A stretch of 46,068 nucleotides of DNA from an uncultured Clostridia bacterium (GCA_947589355.1 CANPZC010000018.1:1-46068), one strand, 5' to 3'; positions 34,701-43,023 are shown, numbered from the stretch's first letter. The notes: generated by a model not told the origin, from the letters alone. Made by a program: numbers and translations.

Positions 34701-35361
34701 TAAGCGGCTTACAGAGCTTCGTAATAAAATAAAACGCCTTGGCAATGTAAACCTCGGCGCAATAGAAGAATACCGCGAAGTTTCGGAAAGATATGAGTTT
34801 TTGTCGGGGCAGCTGAAAGACGTTACAGGCTCAAAGCGCGACCTTGAAAAACTCATCGCAGAGCTTACCGAGAACATGAAAAATATGTTCACCGAAAGTT
34901 TTGAAAAGATAAATTTAAGTTTCAAGAGGATATTTTCGGAGCTATTCGGCGGCGGCAAGGCAGAGCTTTTGCTTGAAGCCCCCGATGATATTCTTGAAAG
35001 CGGCATAGAGATACGCGTTGCACCGCCCGGCAAGGTGATAAAAAACCTTTCGCTTCTTTCGGGCGGCGAACAGGCGTTTGTGGCAATTGCCATATACTTT
35101 GCTATACTTACGGTAAAGCCGTCGCCGTTTTGCCTGCTTGATGAGATAGAAGCTGCGCTTGACGATGTGAACGTTGCAAAATATGCGCAGTATCTGCGGC
35201 GGTTTACGGATAAAACACAGTTCATAGCCATAACCCACAGGCGCGGTACTATGGAAGAAGCCGACGTGCTTTACGGCGTTACGATGCAGGAAAAAGGCGT
35301 GTCGCGCCTGCTGAAAATGACCGTCGATCAGGCGCAGAGTGCGGACGGCGGCGAAAGCTGA
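31789..35361 (+). CDS. smc: Chromosome segregation protein SMC
   Basis: SMC is the ATPase of bacterial condensin, working with ScpA and ScpB to organise and separate chromosomes. The 1190 residues comprise the N-terminal head half with Walker A GPNGSGKS (31-38), a long coiled coil, a hinge (about 500-670, with SGVLGSL and AGGSFTGG), the returning coiled coil and the C-terminal head half with signature LLSGGEQAF (about 1085-1093) and Walker B CLLDEIEAALDD (about 1110-1121). The signature has Gln where Arg is more usual (SGGER). Start ATG 31789 follows GGTGA. Full length; ftsY follows 19 bases after the stop. Confidence 0.97.
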   Translation: MQLISLELQGFKSFPDKVKLEFGKGITGVVGPNGSGKSNIGDAMRWVMGEQSTKTLRGGKMEDVIFTGTEKRKAVGFAAATLNIDNTDRSLSVENDVVSVTRKLYRSGESEYIINGEQVRLKDIVELFMDTGLGRDGYSIIGQGRIAEIVSGRPGERREIFEEAAGVSKFRYKKTQAEKRLVAAEDNILRLTDIIGELESRIEPLKAQSEKAKAFKVLDDEKQQLEISVWVHRLNEMKDAVNSLSQRLADVNSQYADSCKEAQELENSIEDNLMKAAQCTSDIEDLREKIHNIELESSQAMSQTAVLENDISHISESIEDIRQRIEQSFLSADKLAVQHDEKLKEAANAQNNIDALDGDIAGCEKEFDEILKRDSDARKEESEQTAQINALYMRSSELSFIIENCKNTAADIAEQSDSLLEEKKSAEEEYERRTEEKKALDKTLFESKDQLEEAKNMLEGYTMLLGSKKAELSKVQSDYDKCDSAAREKAQRLKILSDLEKSMEGFSRSVKQVMNASKQGRISGVLGSLAQLVTTEQKYSTAIETALGAAIQNIVVENEDTAKRCIRFLKEEKIGRATFLPITSVKGRRLSGVDPSSCEGYVAMANQLVSYDKRLEEIVLSVLGTTVVAEDLDMATIMAKKFSYRFRIVTLDGQVINAGGSFTGGSAASSSGILTRRSEIEKLSAQIEELNTKKKEFENTLRRLKQEHDKLVADSEAQSEIITQRNTDIIKTEGELKLITEMRDRLDARIEDLDRQTAKLAERLKTNESDSKNAADELAKVNQQAAEKEKELQASQQSRTDSRAEREALAEKLSQMRLQRVALEKDMQMHFDMAKQLEESISDLGKDRDSLEEQIKTQLALIEDKKREIESIKNSMSDKDGRIEKINGDIKIKQAEHKRLDELAAQQRALLKVKNDTREKLSQDIARTSEKQAAVQEEYDKIISSLWEQYSLTKSEADEKSQPLEDISAANKRLTELRNKIKRLGNVNLGAIEEYREVSERYEFLSGQLKDVTGSKRDLEKLIAELTENMKNMFTESFEKINLSFKRIFSELFGGGKAELLLEAPDDILESGIEIRVAPPGKVIKNLSLLSGGEQAFVAIAIYFAILTVKPSPFCLLDEIEAALDDVNVAKYAQYLRRFTDKTQFIAITHRRGTMEEADVLYGVTMQEKGVSRLLKMTVDQAQSADGGES

Positions 35362-35380
35362 TATTTAAGAGGTGATCAAA

Positions 35381-36286
35381 GTGGGATTGTTTGAAAAACT
35401 CAGAAACGGTCTTTCAAAAACGAAAAATTCGCTGATAGGCGGCATAGCAAGGCTGCTCAACAAGTTTACAAAAATAGACGAAGAACTTTTTGAAGAGCTT
35501 GAAGAAACGCTTATCATGTGCGACATAGGCGCTGAAACTTCCGTGAAGATATGCGATATGCTTCGGCAGAGAGTAAAAGAAAACGGCGTTAAAGAGCCCG
35601 AGAAGATAATGGATATGCTCAAAGAGATAATCGAGGAGCTTCTCGGTGAGCCGCAGCCGCTTGACATGGAAACAGTGCCGTCTGTGATACTTGTCATAGG
35701 CGTGAACGGTGTGGGCAAGACCACCGCCATAGGCAAGCTGGCATATCAGCTTAAAAACGAGGGCAAAAAGGTAATAGTCGCGGCGGCTGATACTTTCAGA
35801 GCGGCGGCGATAGACCAGCTGGAAGTGTGGACACAGCGCGCAGGCGTTGACATAATAAAGCACAACGAGGGCGGCGACCCTGCCGCGGTGGTGTTCGATG
35901 CCCTTACAGCCGCAAAGGCAAGAAAAGCAGATGTTGTCATATGCGATACCGCAGGCAGACTGCACAACAAGAAAAATCTTATGGACGAGCTTAAAAAAAT
36001 ATCGCGCATTGTGCATAAACAGGCGGAGGACTGCTCTCTTGAAGTGCTGCTGGCTCTCGATGCAAACACAGGTCAGAACGCTGTAAATCAGGCACGGCAG
36101 TTCAACGAGGCAGCCGACATCACGGGCATAATTCTCACAAAGCTTGACGGCACCGCAAAGGGCGGCATAATCATCTCGATAACCGATGAACTCAAAGTGC
36201 CGGTAAAGCTTGTTACCGTCGGCGAAAAGATCGAAGATATACAGCCGTTTGATACGCATGATTTTGTAGAGGCTCTGTTTGATTGA
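35381..36286 (+). CDS. ftsY: Signal recognition particle receptor FtsY
   Basis: FtsY is the membrane-associated GTPase that receives SRP-bound ribosomes for co-translational membrane insertion. The 301-residue protein begins at GTG 35381 (MGLFEKLRNGL..., the usual FtsY opening) with AGAGGTGA 6 bases upstream; the GTG three codons earlier overlaps that site. The NG domain contains GVNGVGKTTA (G1), DTFRAAAIDQL, CDTAGRLHNKKNLMDEL (G3) and TKLDGTAKGG (G4-G5). It lacks a long acidic N-terminal A domain, as in many Gram-positive FtsY proteins. Confidence 0.97.
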   Translation: MGLFEKLRNGLSKTKNSLIGGIARLLNKFTKIDEELFEELEETLIMCDIGAETSVKICDMLRQRVKENGVKEPEKIMDMLKEIIEELLGEPQPLDMETVPSVILVIGVNGVGKTTAIGKLAYQLKNEGKKVIVAAADTFRAAAIDQLEVWTQRAGVDIIKHNEGGDPAAVVFDALTAAKARKADVVICDTAGRLHNKKNLMDELKKISRIVHKQAEDCSLEVLLALDANTGQNAVNQARQFNEAADITGIILTKLDGTAKGGIIISITDELKVPVKLVTVGEKIEDIQPFDTHDFVEALFD

Positions 36287-36295
36287 GGGGTATTT

Positions 36296-36886
36296 ATGAA
36301 ACTTGTCATAGCAAGCAACAATAAGGGCAAGATAGCCGAGTATAAGCAAATGCTCTCACCTCTGGGGTATGAGGTAATGTCGCAGAGTGAGACCGGTATA
36401 ACATTAGATGCAGAAGAAACGGGCAGTACCTTTGAAGAAAACGCAGCTATCAAAGCAAGAGCGCTGTTTGAAGCGGCGCATTGCAATGTTCTGGCTGACG
36501 ACAGCGGACTTGTTATAGATGCCCTCGGCGGTCAGCCGGGCGTGTATTCGGCAAGGTACGGCGGCGTGCCTGACAGCGAGGGCAGAAATGCTCTGGTGCT
36601 TGAAAAAATGAAAGATGTTCCCGAAAACGAACGCACAGCAAGGTTCGTGGCTGTTATACATTTTATTTTTGAAGACGGCGGGGAAGTATCGGTTCGCGGC
36701 GAGTGTGAGGGAAGTATCGGCTATGCACCGCAGGGCGATAACGGCTTCGGCTATGACCCGATATTTATGTATGAGGGCAAAAGCTTCGCGCAGCATACGC
36801 AGCAGTTCAAAAATTCTGTCAGTCATAGAGGCAAAGCTCTTGAAAAGCTGATAGCCGCCATAAAGAAAGAAAACGAGGAAAAATAA
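36296..36886 (+). CDS. rdgB: XTP/dITP pyrophosphatase (Ham1/RdgB family)
   Basis: The 196-residue enzyme hydrolyses non-canonical purine triphosphates such as XTP and dITP to keep them out of DNA and RNA. It starts with MKLVIASNNKGKIAE and has the family motifs TFEENAAIKA (about 45-54), ADDSGLVIDAL (about 65-75) and GFGYDPIF (about 150-157), and the C-terminal SHRGKAL. The stop overlaps the start of yhbY (TAATG). Length is typical. Confidence 0.96.
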   Translation: MKLVIASNNKGKIAEYKQMLSPLGYEVMSQSETGITLDAEETGSTFEENAAIKARALFEAAHCNVLADDSGLVIDALGGQPGVYSARYGGVPDSEGRNALVLEKMKDVPENERTARFVAVIHFIFEDGGEVSVRGECEGSIGYAPQGDNGFGYDPIFMYEGKSFAQHTQQFKNSVSHRGKALEKLIAAIKKENEEK

Positions 36887-37200
36887 TGGAATTTACAACT
36901 AAGCAAAGAGCGTATCTCAAAAGCATAGCGCAAAAGCTGGAGCCTGTTTTTCAGGTGGGCAAAGGCGGCGTCAGCGATACGCAGATAAAAGCGATAGACG
37001 ACTACCTGAAAGCGCATGAAATAGTAAAAATAGCGGTGCTGGGCAATTCTTTGTACAGCGCGAATGAGGCAGCCGCAGAGATAGCAGGCGCAATAAACGC
37101 AGACGTAGTGCAGGTGATAGGCTCAAAGGCGGTGCTTTTTAAGAGAAACGCGCAGAAGCCTGTTATAGAGCTGCCCAAGAAAGCCAAGAAACAATTATGA
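36886..37200 (+). CDS. yhbY: RNA-binding protein YhbY (CRM domain)
   Basis: The 104-residue protein is a single CRM/YhbY domain, a small KH-like RNA-binding fold associated with assembly of the large ribosomal subunit. The characteristic FQVGKGGV motif lies at about residues 22-29, and the C-terminus is basic. The ATG overlaps the rdgB stop, and its stop overlaps the nadD ATG (ATGA). yhbY-nadD-yqeK-rsfS is a conserved Firmicutes gene order. Confidence 0.95.
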   Translation: MEFTTKQRAYLKSIAQKLEPVFQVGKGGVSDTQIKAIDDYLKAHEIVKIAVLGNSLYSANEAAAEIAGAINADVVQVIGSKAVLFKRNAQKPVIELPKKAKKQL

Positions 37201-37799
37201 ATATCGGTATTTTCGGCGGTACGTTCGACCCCGTGCATAACGGTCATATATACCTTGCCAAAACGGCGGTAGGTGCAGTAAAGCTTGATAAACTTATCGT
37301 TATGCCCGACAAACTGCCGCCGCATAAGCAGGCAAGCGGCATGGTAAGCGATAAAGACCGATTTGAAATGTGCAAAATAGCCTTTGAAGATATGCCGTGC
37401 GCCGCTGTTTCAGACTGGGAAATGCGCCAAAGCGGCAAAAGCTATTCGGTCTATACCGTGCGGCATTTCAAAGAGCTTTACCCCAAGGACAAGCTGTGGC
37501 TCGTTATCGGCAGCGATATGCTTTTGTACTTTGATAAATGGTACAGATATGATGAGATACTAAGTATGGCTTCTTTGGTGTGCGTATCGCGCAAAAACGA
37601 CGATACAGCGCAGAAACTTCGCACCTTTGCAAAATATCTTACCGATAAATGCGGCGGCGAGATAGTGGTCACAGACGCGCTGCCTTGCGAGGTTTCTTCA
37701 ACAGAAATACGCGAGAGCATTAAAAAAATGCGTGATACCTCTTGCTATTTTCCGAAAAAAATAGTACAATACATTTATGAACATAAGCTATATAAGTAG
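37197..37799 (+). CDS. nadD: Nicotinate-nucleotide adenylyltransferase
   Basis: NadD adenylates nicotinate mononucleotide in NAD synthesis. The 200-residue protein begins with GIFGGTFDPVHNGH, containing the nucleotidyltransferase HxGH motif at about 16-19, and has the second motif SSTEIRESI near residue 165. The start overlaps the end of yhbY by four bases, so expression is coupled. Confidence 0.97.
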   Translation: MNIGIFGGTFDPVHNGHIYLAKTAVGAVKLDKLIVMPDKLPPHKQASGMVSDKDRFEMCKIAFEDMPCAAVSDWEMRQSGKSYSVYTVRHFKELYPKDKLWLVIGSDMLLYFDKWYRYDEILSMASLVCVSRKNDDTAQKLRTFAKYLTDKCGGEIVVTDALPCEVSSTEIRESIKKMRDTSCYFPKKIVQYIYEHKLYK

Positions 37800-37808
37800 G
37801 GTGATAAT

Positions 37809-38414
37809 TTGTTATCCGAGCGACAGATAAAACAGCTCAGCGCATTTTTGAAGCCGCGCATGAGCAAGAAAAGATATATACATTCCGTCAATGTCGCGTA
37901 TGAGGCGATAAAGCTTGCGCGCAGATACGGCGTTGACGAGGACAGAGCGTTCGTGGCTGGCTATCTGCACGACTGCGCTAAAGAACTTGAAATTGACGAG
38001 CAAAGAGAGCTTGCAAAGCAGTGCGATCTCGATGTTGAAAAAGAGGAGCTTGAAACACCGCCGCTGCTGCACGCAATTGCAGGTGCGGTCACGGTAAAAA
38101 CACAGCTGGGTATTGAAGATGAGGGCGTGTTGCAGGCTATCAGATACCACACAACCGCAGCGCCGAACTTGCCGCCTCTCGCGCAGGTGATATACCTTGC
38201 AGACCTTATCTCTGCCGACAGGGATTACAAGGACGTAAAGAAAATGCGCAAAGTCGCATACGACAGCCTTGAAGAAGCAATGCTGGAGGCTTTGAGCTAT
38301 GCCATAAGCGATGACGTTAAAAAAGGCAGCTATATAACAAAGTCAACGTGGGGCGCGTATAACGAATTTATAGGCAAAATGAAAAACAGTAAAAAGAAGA
38401 AAGAAAGCGAGTGA
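37809..38414 (+). CDS. yqeK: HD-domain hydrolase YqeK
   Basis: YqeK-family enzymes are metal-dependent HD-fold phosphohydrolases; members cleave diadenosine tetraphosphate symmetrically. The 201-residue protein has His in RYIHSVNVAYEA (about 22), the HD pair in YLHDCAKEL (about 55-56), His in LLHAIAG and in RYHTTAAP, and the Asp in YLADLISADR. The start is TTG 37809 with AGGGTGA just upstream. The gene lies between nadD and rsfS, its standard place. The Lys-rich C-terminus is not conserved. Confidence 0.94.
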   Translation: MLSERQIKQLSAFLKPRMSKKRYIHSVNVAYEAIKLARRYGVDEDRAFVAGYLHDCAKELEIDEQRELAKQCDLDVEKEELETPPLLHAIAGAVTVKTQLGIEDEGVLQAIRYHTTAAPNLPPLAQVIYLADLISADRDYKDVKKMRKVAYDSLEEAMLEALSYAISDDVKKGSYITKSTWGAYNEFIGKMKNSKKKKESE

Positions 38415-38419
38415 TATAT

Positions 38420-38788
38420 ATGGCGGAACTGACATCGCAGCAGATGGTTGAAATTTCGGTAAAGGCTCTGGATTCAAAAAGAGCTGAGGATATAAAGGTA
38501 ATAGGCATACGTGACCTTACCGTGATAGCCGATTACTTTGTTATAGCAAACGGTACTTCTACCACGCAGACAAAAGCGCTTGCTGACGAAGTGGAGTATA
38601 AACTTAAAGAGAGCGGTCTTATGCCGCTGCGTATCGAGGGCTACCAGAGCGCAAACTGGATAGTGCTCGATTACGGAAGCGTTGTGGTACACGTGTTTTA
38701 TAAAGAAACAAGGCAGTTTTATAACCTTGAAAGACTGTGGAGCGACGGCGAGCAGATAGACATATCTCATCTGCTCAAAAAAGACTGA
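38420..38788 (+). CDS. rsfS: Ribosome silencing factor RsfS
   Basis: RsfS binds ribosomal protein L14 and blocks subunit joining when nutrients are scarce. The 122-residue protein has the typical Iojap core: DIKVIGIRDLTVIADYFVI, then the NWIVLDYGSVVVHVF motif and YNLERLW. I start at ATG 38420, which gives family length; an alternative GTG at 38411 is in frame and overlaps the end of yqeK. The ribosome site is weak, as expected for a coupled gene. Confidence 0.95.
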   Translation: MAELTSQQMVEISVKALDSKRAEDIKVIGIRDLTVIADYFVIANGTSTTQTKALADEVEYKLKESGLMPLRIEGYQSANWIVLDYGSVVVHVFYKETRQFYNLERLWSDGEQIDISHLLKKD

Positions 38789-38818
38789 CAGCAATTTTAT
38801 GTAAAAGGACTGATATAT

Positions 38819-41227
38819 ATGGAAAAATACGATCACGCAAAAGTGGAGAGCAAATGGCAGAAAATATGGGAGGAAAACGACTGCTTCAAAGCTTCGGAAG
38901 ATACCTCAAAGCCTAAGTTTTACGGGCTTGTTGAGTTTCCGTACCCATCGGGAGCAGGTATGCACGTAGGTCACATCAAGGCTTATTCGGGTCTTGAAGT
39001 TGTCTGCCGCAAAAGAAGAATGGAGGGGTATAACGTTCTTTTTCCTATAGGCTTCGATGCATACGGTCTGCCTACCGAGAATACCGCTATAAAAACGGGC
39101 GTTCACCCCAGAAAAGTTACCGATACAAATATCGAAAAGTTTACAAATCAGCTTAAAAAAGTAGGCTTTTCGTTTGACTGGTCAAGAGTTGTAGACACCA
39201 CCGACGAGGGCTATTATAAGTGGACGCAGTGGATATTCCTCAAGATGTTCGAGCATGGTCTGGTGTTCAGGGATAAAACGCTTGTAAACTACTGTCCCAG
39301 CTGTAAGGTAGTGCTTTCAAACGAGGATTCACAGGGCGGCAAGTGTGATATATGCCATACCGATATAGTACAGAAAACAAAAGAAGTGTGGTATCTGCGC
39401 ATAACCGAGTATGCCGACAAGCTGTTGCAGGGTCTTAACGAGGTAAATTATCTGCCAAATATCAGGCTCCAGCAGGAAAACTGGATAGGCAAGAGCACAG
39501 GCGCATTCGTAAACTTCAAAATAAAGCAGTGCGACGAAATGCTGCGTATATATACCACGCGCCCCGATACCCTCTACGGCGTAACGTTTATGGTAATAGC
39601 GCCCGAACACCCTATTATAGATAAGTATAAAGACATAATAGGCAATATGGAAGCGCTGCTCGACTACAGAGAACAGTGCGCCAAGAAGAGCGAGTTTGAA
39701 AGAACGCAGCTCGTGAAAGATAAAACGGGCGTGAAGATAGACGGTCTTACCGCTGTAAATCCGATAAACGGCAAGGAAATACCCGTGTATATCTCAGACT
39801 ATGTAATGATGGGTTACGGCACGGGAGCTATAATGGCTGTTCCTGCGCACGATACCCGTGACTACGACTTTGCAAAGAAGTTCGGCATTGACATAATCGA
39901 GGTAATAAAAGGCGGCGATATTTCTAAAGAAGCCTATACAGGCGACGGCGAAATGGTCAACTCCGAAATGCTCAACGGCATTACCAATAAGAAAGATGCA
40001 ATAGAGAAGATACTCACCGTGCTTGAAGAAAAGGGTTGCGGCGAAAAGGGCGTTCAGTATAAAATGAAAGACTGGGCTTTCAACCGCCAGAGATACTGGG
40101 GCGAGCCTATTCCTATAGTGCATTGTCCCAAGTGCGGCATGGTAGCAGTGCCTTATGAAGAACTGCCTCTGAAACTTCCCCCCGTTGATGATTTCCGACC
40201 CGGCACAGACGGCGAAAGCCCTCTTGCCAAGATAGACAGCTTTGTAAACTGCACCTGCCCCAAGTGCGGCGGCGCAGCTAAGAGAGAGACGGATACCATG
40301 CCACAGTGGGCAGGTTCTTCGTGGTATTTCCTGCGCTACTGCGACCCCAAAAATGATAAGGCGTTCGCATCACAGGAGGCTTTGAAATACTGGATGCCCG
40401 TTGACTGGTATAACGGCGGCATGGAGCACGTTACGCGCCACCTTATCTATTCAAGATTCTGGCATAAGTTTTTGTATGACATAGGCGAAGTGCCTTGCTC
40501 AGAGCCGTATGCCAAGAGAACGGCACAGGGTCTTATCTTAGGTCCCGACGGCGTAAAGATGAGTAAATCGCGCGGCAATGTTATAGACCCCAACGACGTT
40601 GTAGACCAGTACGGCGCAGACGTTCTGAGAGTTTATGTGCTGTTTATGGGCGACTATGAGCAGGCTGCCCCGTGGAATGAAAACAGCATGAACGGCTGTA
40701 AGAGATTCCTTGACAGAGTATGGCAGCTGCAAGATAAGCTTGTAGACGGCGATGAGTACAGACCTCAGCTGGTATCTGCTATGCATAAAACTATCAAAAA
40801 AGTCACCGCCGATATAGAGAGCATGGCTTTCAATACCGCGATAGCCGCGATGATGACCCTTATAAATACCATATATGATATAGGCAGCATAAACAGAGCG
40901 GAGTACAAAACGTTCATAACGCTGCTCAATCCGTTTGCACCGCATATTACAGAAGAAATATACGAAAAATGCGGCTTTGGCGGTATGCTGCACGAGCAGA
41001 AGTGGTGTGAGTATGACGAGGCTTTGTGCGTTGACGATACCGTTGAAATAGCGGTGCAGGTAAACGGCAAGATAAAGTCGAGGATAACCATTGCCGCCGA
41101 TGCCGACCAGAGCGAAGTCATTTCTCTTGCAAAGCAGGACGAAAAGACCGCCGCTGCAATAGAGGGCAAGAGCATCGTCAAGGAAATATACGTTAAGGGT
41201 AAGCTTGTAAATATAGTTGTAAAGTAG
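38819..41227 (+). CDS. leuS: Leucyl-tRNA synthetase
   Basis: The 802-residue class I synthetase charges tRNA-Leu. HIGH-type motif HVGH is at 49-52 (after PYPSGAGM), the CP1 editing domain (about 220-400) contains TTRPDTLYG and GYGTGAIMAVPAHDTRD, and the KMSKS loop (VKMSKSRGN) is at about 580-584. A zinc-binding Cys pair occurs before the editing domain (CPSC and CDIC). Bacterial type, complete. It is the last gene of the long run starting at the methyltransferase gene. No T-box leader stands directly before it, only 30 bases from rsfS. Confidence 0.98.
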   Translation: MEKYDHAKVESKWQKIWEENDCFKASEDTSKPKFYGLVEFPYPSGAGMHVGHIKAYSGLEVVCRKRRMEGYNVLFPIGFDAYGLPTENTAIKTGVHPRKVTDTNIEKFTNQLKKVGFSFDWSRVVDTTDEGYYKWTQWIFLKMFEHGLVFRDKTLVNYCPSCKVVLSNEDSQGGKCDICHTDIVQKTKEVWYLRITEYADKLLQGLNEVNYLPNIRLQQENWIGKSTGAFVNFKIKQCDEMLRIYTTRPDTLYGVTFMVIAPEHPIIDKYKDIIGNMEALLDYREQCAKKSEFERTQLVKDKTGVKIDGLTAVNPINGKEIPVYISDYVMMGYGTGAIMAVPAHDTRDYDFAKKFGIDIIEVIKGGDISKEAYTGDGEMVNSEMLNGITNKKDAIEKILTVLEEKGCGEKGVQYKMKDWAFNRQRYWGEPIPIVHCPKCGMVAVPYEELPLKLPPVDDFRPGTDGESPLAKIDSFVNCTCPKCGGAAKRETDTMPQWAGSSWYFLRYCDPKNDKAFASQEALKYWMPVDWYNGGMEHVTRHLIYSRFWHKFLYDIGEVPCSEPYAKRTAQGLILGPDGVKMSKSRGNVIDPNDVVDQYGADVLRVYVLFMGDYEQAAPWNENSMNGCKRFLDRVWQLQDKLVDGDEYRPQLVSAMHKTIKKVTADIESMAFNTAIAAMMTLINTIYDIGSINRAEYKTFITLLNPFAPHITEEIYEKCGFGGMLHEQKWCEYDEALCVDDTVEIAVQVNGKIKSRITIAADADQSEVISLAKQDEKTAAAIEGKSIVKEIYVKGKLVNIVVK

Positions 41228-41285
41228 TATTTATCGCGTTAAAACTTTGACAGGTAAATTTACAAAAATATTTTTCTGTAACGTA

Positions 41286-41314
41286 TTGACAATTTGAGCA
41301 AGCTGTAGTATAAT
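41286..41314 (+). promoter_or_regulatory. rpsU promoter
   Basis: TTGACA (41286-41291) and TATAAT (41309-41314) with a 17-base spacer match the vegetative consensus perfectly. Transcription should begin near 41321, so the rpsU message has a leader of about 135 bases. Confidence 0.92.
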
Positions 41315-41324
41315 AAACTTTGTA

Positions 41325-41450
41325 GCGTGATAATTTATTTTACGCAAGCTGAAAACGCAGAGGGGAGCTTTTGCTCTGTAACGCACAAACCCCACTATCA
41401 CAGCGCTTGCGTAAATATCGCCTCTGCGGAAGGTAGCCAAGGGAGGGAAA
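41325..41450 (+). ncRNA. Structured leader RNA of rpsU with pseudoknot potential
   Basis: Between the rpsU promoter and its ribosome site two long perfect complementarities interlock. TTTACGCAAGC (41339-41349) pairs with GCTTGCGTAAA (41405-41415) over 11 bp, and CGCAGAGG (41356-41363) pairs with CCTCTGCG (41421-41428) over 8 bp. Because the second right arm lies outside the first stem, both together would make a pseudoknot. Alternatively CAGAG can pair with CTCTG within the first loop, around GAGC-TTTT-GCTC (41366-41377), so two exclusive folds are possible. The second right arm is about 20 bases from the ribosome site. I do not recognise a known riboswitch. A regulator of S21 synthesis, perhaps binding S21 itself, is inference. 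Confidence 0.55.
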
Positions 41451-41455
41451 AGACA

Positions 41456-41629
41456 ATGGCAGAGATCAAAGTAGGAAAGAACGAGAGCCTTGATACTGCG
41501 CTCAAGCGTTTTAAGAGATCATGCGCCAGGGACGGTGTTATAGCCGAGGTCCGTAAAAGAGAGCATTATGAAAAGCCCTCGGTAAAGCGCAAGAAGAAGT
41601 CAGAGGCCGCTCGTAAGCGCAAGTATTGA
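41456..41629 (+). CDS. rpsU: 30S ribosomal protein S21
   Basis: The 57-residue very basic protein begins [21 protein letters not shown] and ends in a Lys/Arg-rich tail. S21 is a small-subunit protein near the mRNA exit where the Shine-Dalgarno helix forms. The start ATG 41456 has GGAGGG 8 bases upstream; the frame is open 43 codons further, but that part is the structured leader. The gene is transcribed alone from a strong promoter and ended by a clear terminator. Confidence 0.97.
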   Translation: MAEIKVGKNESLDTALKRFKRSCARDGVIAEVRKREHYEKPSVKRKKKSEAARKRKY

Positions 41630-41643
41630 TAACAGCATATAGA

Positions 41644-41675
41644 AGCGGACAGTTTTTTGTCCGCTTTTTGTTTTT
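41644..41675 (+). terminator. Intrinsic terminator after rpsU
   Basis: AGCGGACA (41644-41651) and TGTCCGCT (41658-41665) form a perfect 8-bp stem followed by TTTTTGTTTTT. It begins 15 bases after the rpsU stop. Confidence 0.92.
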
Positions 41676-41701
41676 AGAAGTGTTTTTAAGGAGAGATGAA
41701 A

Positions 41702-42556
41702 ATGCAGGCAAAATTCGGACCTGCCGGCAACAGTGAAGCGTTTTCGGCAAAGTATAAAACAACACTTTCAGCGCCGCAGTACCTTAGTGAAATGGGGCTT
41801 GACTGCTACGAGTATGAATGTGGCAGGGGCGTAAAAGTCAGCGATGCAGTTGCAAAGGGAATGCTTGAAAATTCGCAAAAGTATGGTATTGCTCTGTCGC
41901 TGCATTCGCCGTATTTTATATCGCTTTCAAGCGTTGAGAAAGAAAAGCGCGACAACAGCATAAACTACATATTGCAGTCGTGCGATGCGGCTAAAAGAAT
42001 GGGCGCAGACAGGGTGGTAATACATTCGGGCTCATGCGGCAAAATGAGCAGGGAAGAGGCTCTGGAGCTTGCAAAAGATACCCTGTTGAGAGCGCGCAAA
42101 GAGGCGGTCGCGCAGGGCTTTGAGGATATACATTTCTGCCCCGAAACTATGGGTAAAGTAAACCAGCTGGGCAATTTGTACGAGGTTTTAGAGCTTTGCA
42201 GGCTTGACGATACTTTTCTGCCGTGTGTGGATTTCGGGCATCTCAACGCGCGCGACCTCGGCGGCATAAAGAGCAAGGACGACTATGCAAAAATTCTTGA
42301 CGATATAGAAAACGCCCTCGGCAAAGACAGGGCCAAAATTTTCCACAGCCATTTTTCTAAGATAATGTATACCGTGCCCGGCGGAGAGAAAAAGCACCTT
42401 ACCTTTGAGCAAAACGAGGGTTACGGCCCCGATTTTGAGCCGCTTATGGAGCTTATAGCAAAGAGAGATCTTTCGCCGCAGTTTATCTGTGAGAGCGCAG
42501 GTACGCAGGATATCGATGCGCTCGCGATGAAAAAATACTATCTTTCGGTAAAATAA
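41702..42556 (+). CDS. AP-endonuclease family 2 (deoxyribonuclease IV-like) TIM-barrel protein
   Basis: The 284-residue protein has the TIM-barrel fold shared by endonuclease IV and sugar isomerases. Metal-ligand motifs of endonuclease IV are present: SLHSPYFI (about 63-70), VIHSGS (about 106-111), CPETMGK (about 146-152), CVDFGHLNA (about 177-185) and FHSHFSK (about 215-221), and a final ESAG. It would incise DNA at abasic sites during base-excision repair. The start ATG 41702 is preferred, with AAGGAG 8 bases upstream; the ATG two codons earlier is too close to that site. The closeness to endonuclease IV is clear, but the family also contains members of other activity. Confidence 0.85.
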   Translation: MQAKFGPAGNSEAFSAKYKTTLSAPQYLSEMGLDCYEYECGRGVKVSDAVAKGMLENSQKYGIALSLHSPYFISLSSVEKEKRDNSINYILQSCDAAKRMGADRVVIHSGSCGKMSREEALELAKDTLLRARKEAVAQGFEDIHFCPETMGKVNQLGNLYEVLELCRLDDTFLPCVDFGHLNARDLGGIKSKDDYAKILDDIENALGKDRAKIFHSHFSKIMYTVPGGEKKHLTFEQNEGYGPDFEPLMELIAKRDLSPQFICESAGTQDIDALAMKKYYLSVK

Positions 42557-42573
42557 CAAAAGAGGTGTTACAT

Positions 42574-43023
42574 ATGAAAAAAATACTTGTTATCCACGGC
42601 CCTAATCTTAATCTTTTGGGTGAGCGCGAACCCGGCGTTTACGGCTCTGACAGCTTTGAAAGCATAAATGCCGAGATCACAGAGCACTGCAAAGCTCAGG
42701 GCTTTGACTGCGAAATTTTCCAGTCCAACCACGAGGGCGCAATAATCGATAAACTGCACGAGTCGCGCAAGCCGGAAACGGGCATTGTGGGTATAGTTCT
42801 CAACGCAGGCGCATATACTCACTATAGTTATGCTATCAGAGATGCAATAGCCGCAATAAAAATTCCCGTTGTAGAAGTGCATATGAGCGACATTCATAAG
42901 CGTGAGGAGTTTCGTCACCTTTCTGTTATACAGCCGGTGTGCGTAAAACAGATATGCGGCTATGGCAAAAACAGCTATCTTATGGGCGTTGATGTTATAA
43001 AGGAGCTTACAGGTAATGAATAA
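42574..43023 (+). CDS. aroQ: 3-dehydroquinate dehydratase, type II
   Basis: The enzyme removes water from 3-dehydroquinate, the third step of the shikimate pathway. The 149-residue protein begins MKKILVIHGPNLNLLGEREPGVYG, with the conserved Asn and the catalytic Tyr (about 24) of type II enzymes, and has FQSNHEGAIID, LNAGAYTHYS and VEVHMSDIHKREEFRH. The ATG 42574 has AGAGGTG 6 bases upstream. The last 8 bases overlap the peptidase gene. Confidence 0.97.
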   Translation: MKKILVIHGPNLNLLGEREPGVYGSDSFESINAEITEHCKAQGFDCEIFQSNHEGAIIDKLHESRKPETGIVGIVLNAGAYTHYSYAIRDAIAAIKIPVVEVHMSDIHKREEFRHLSVIQPVCVKQICGYGKNSYLMGVDVIKELTGNE

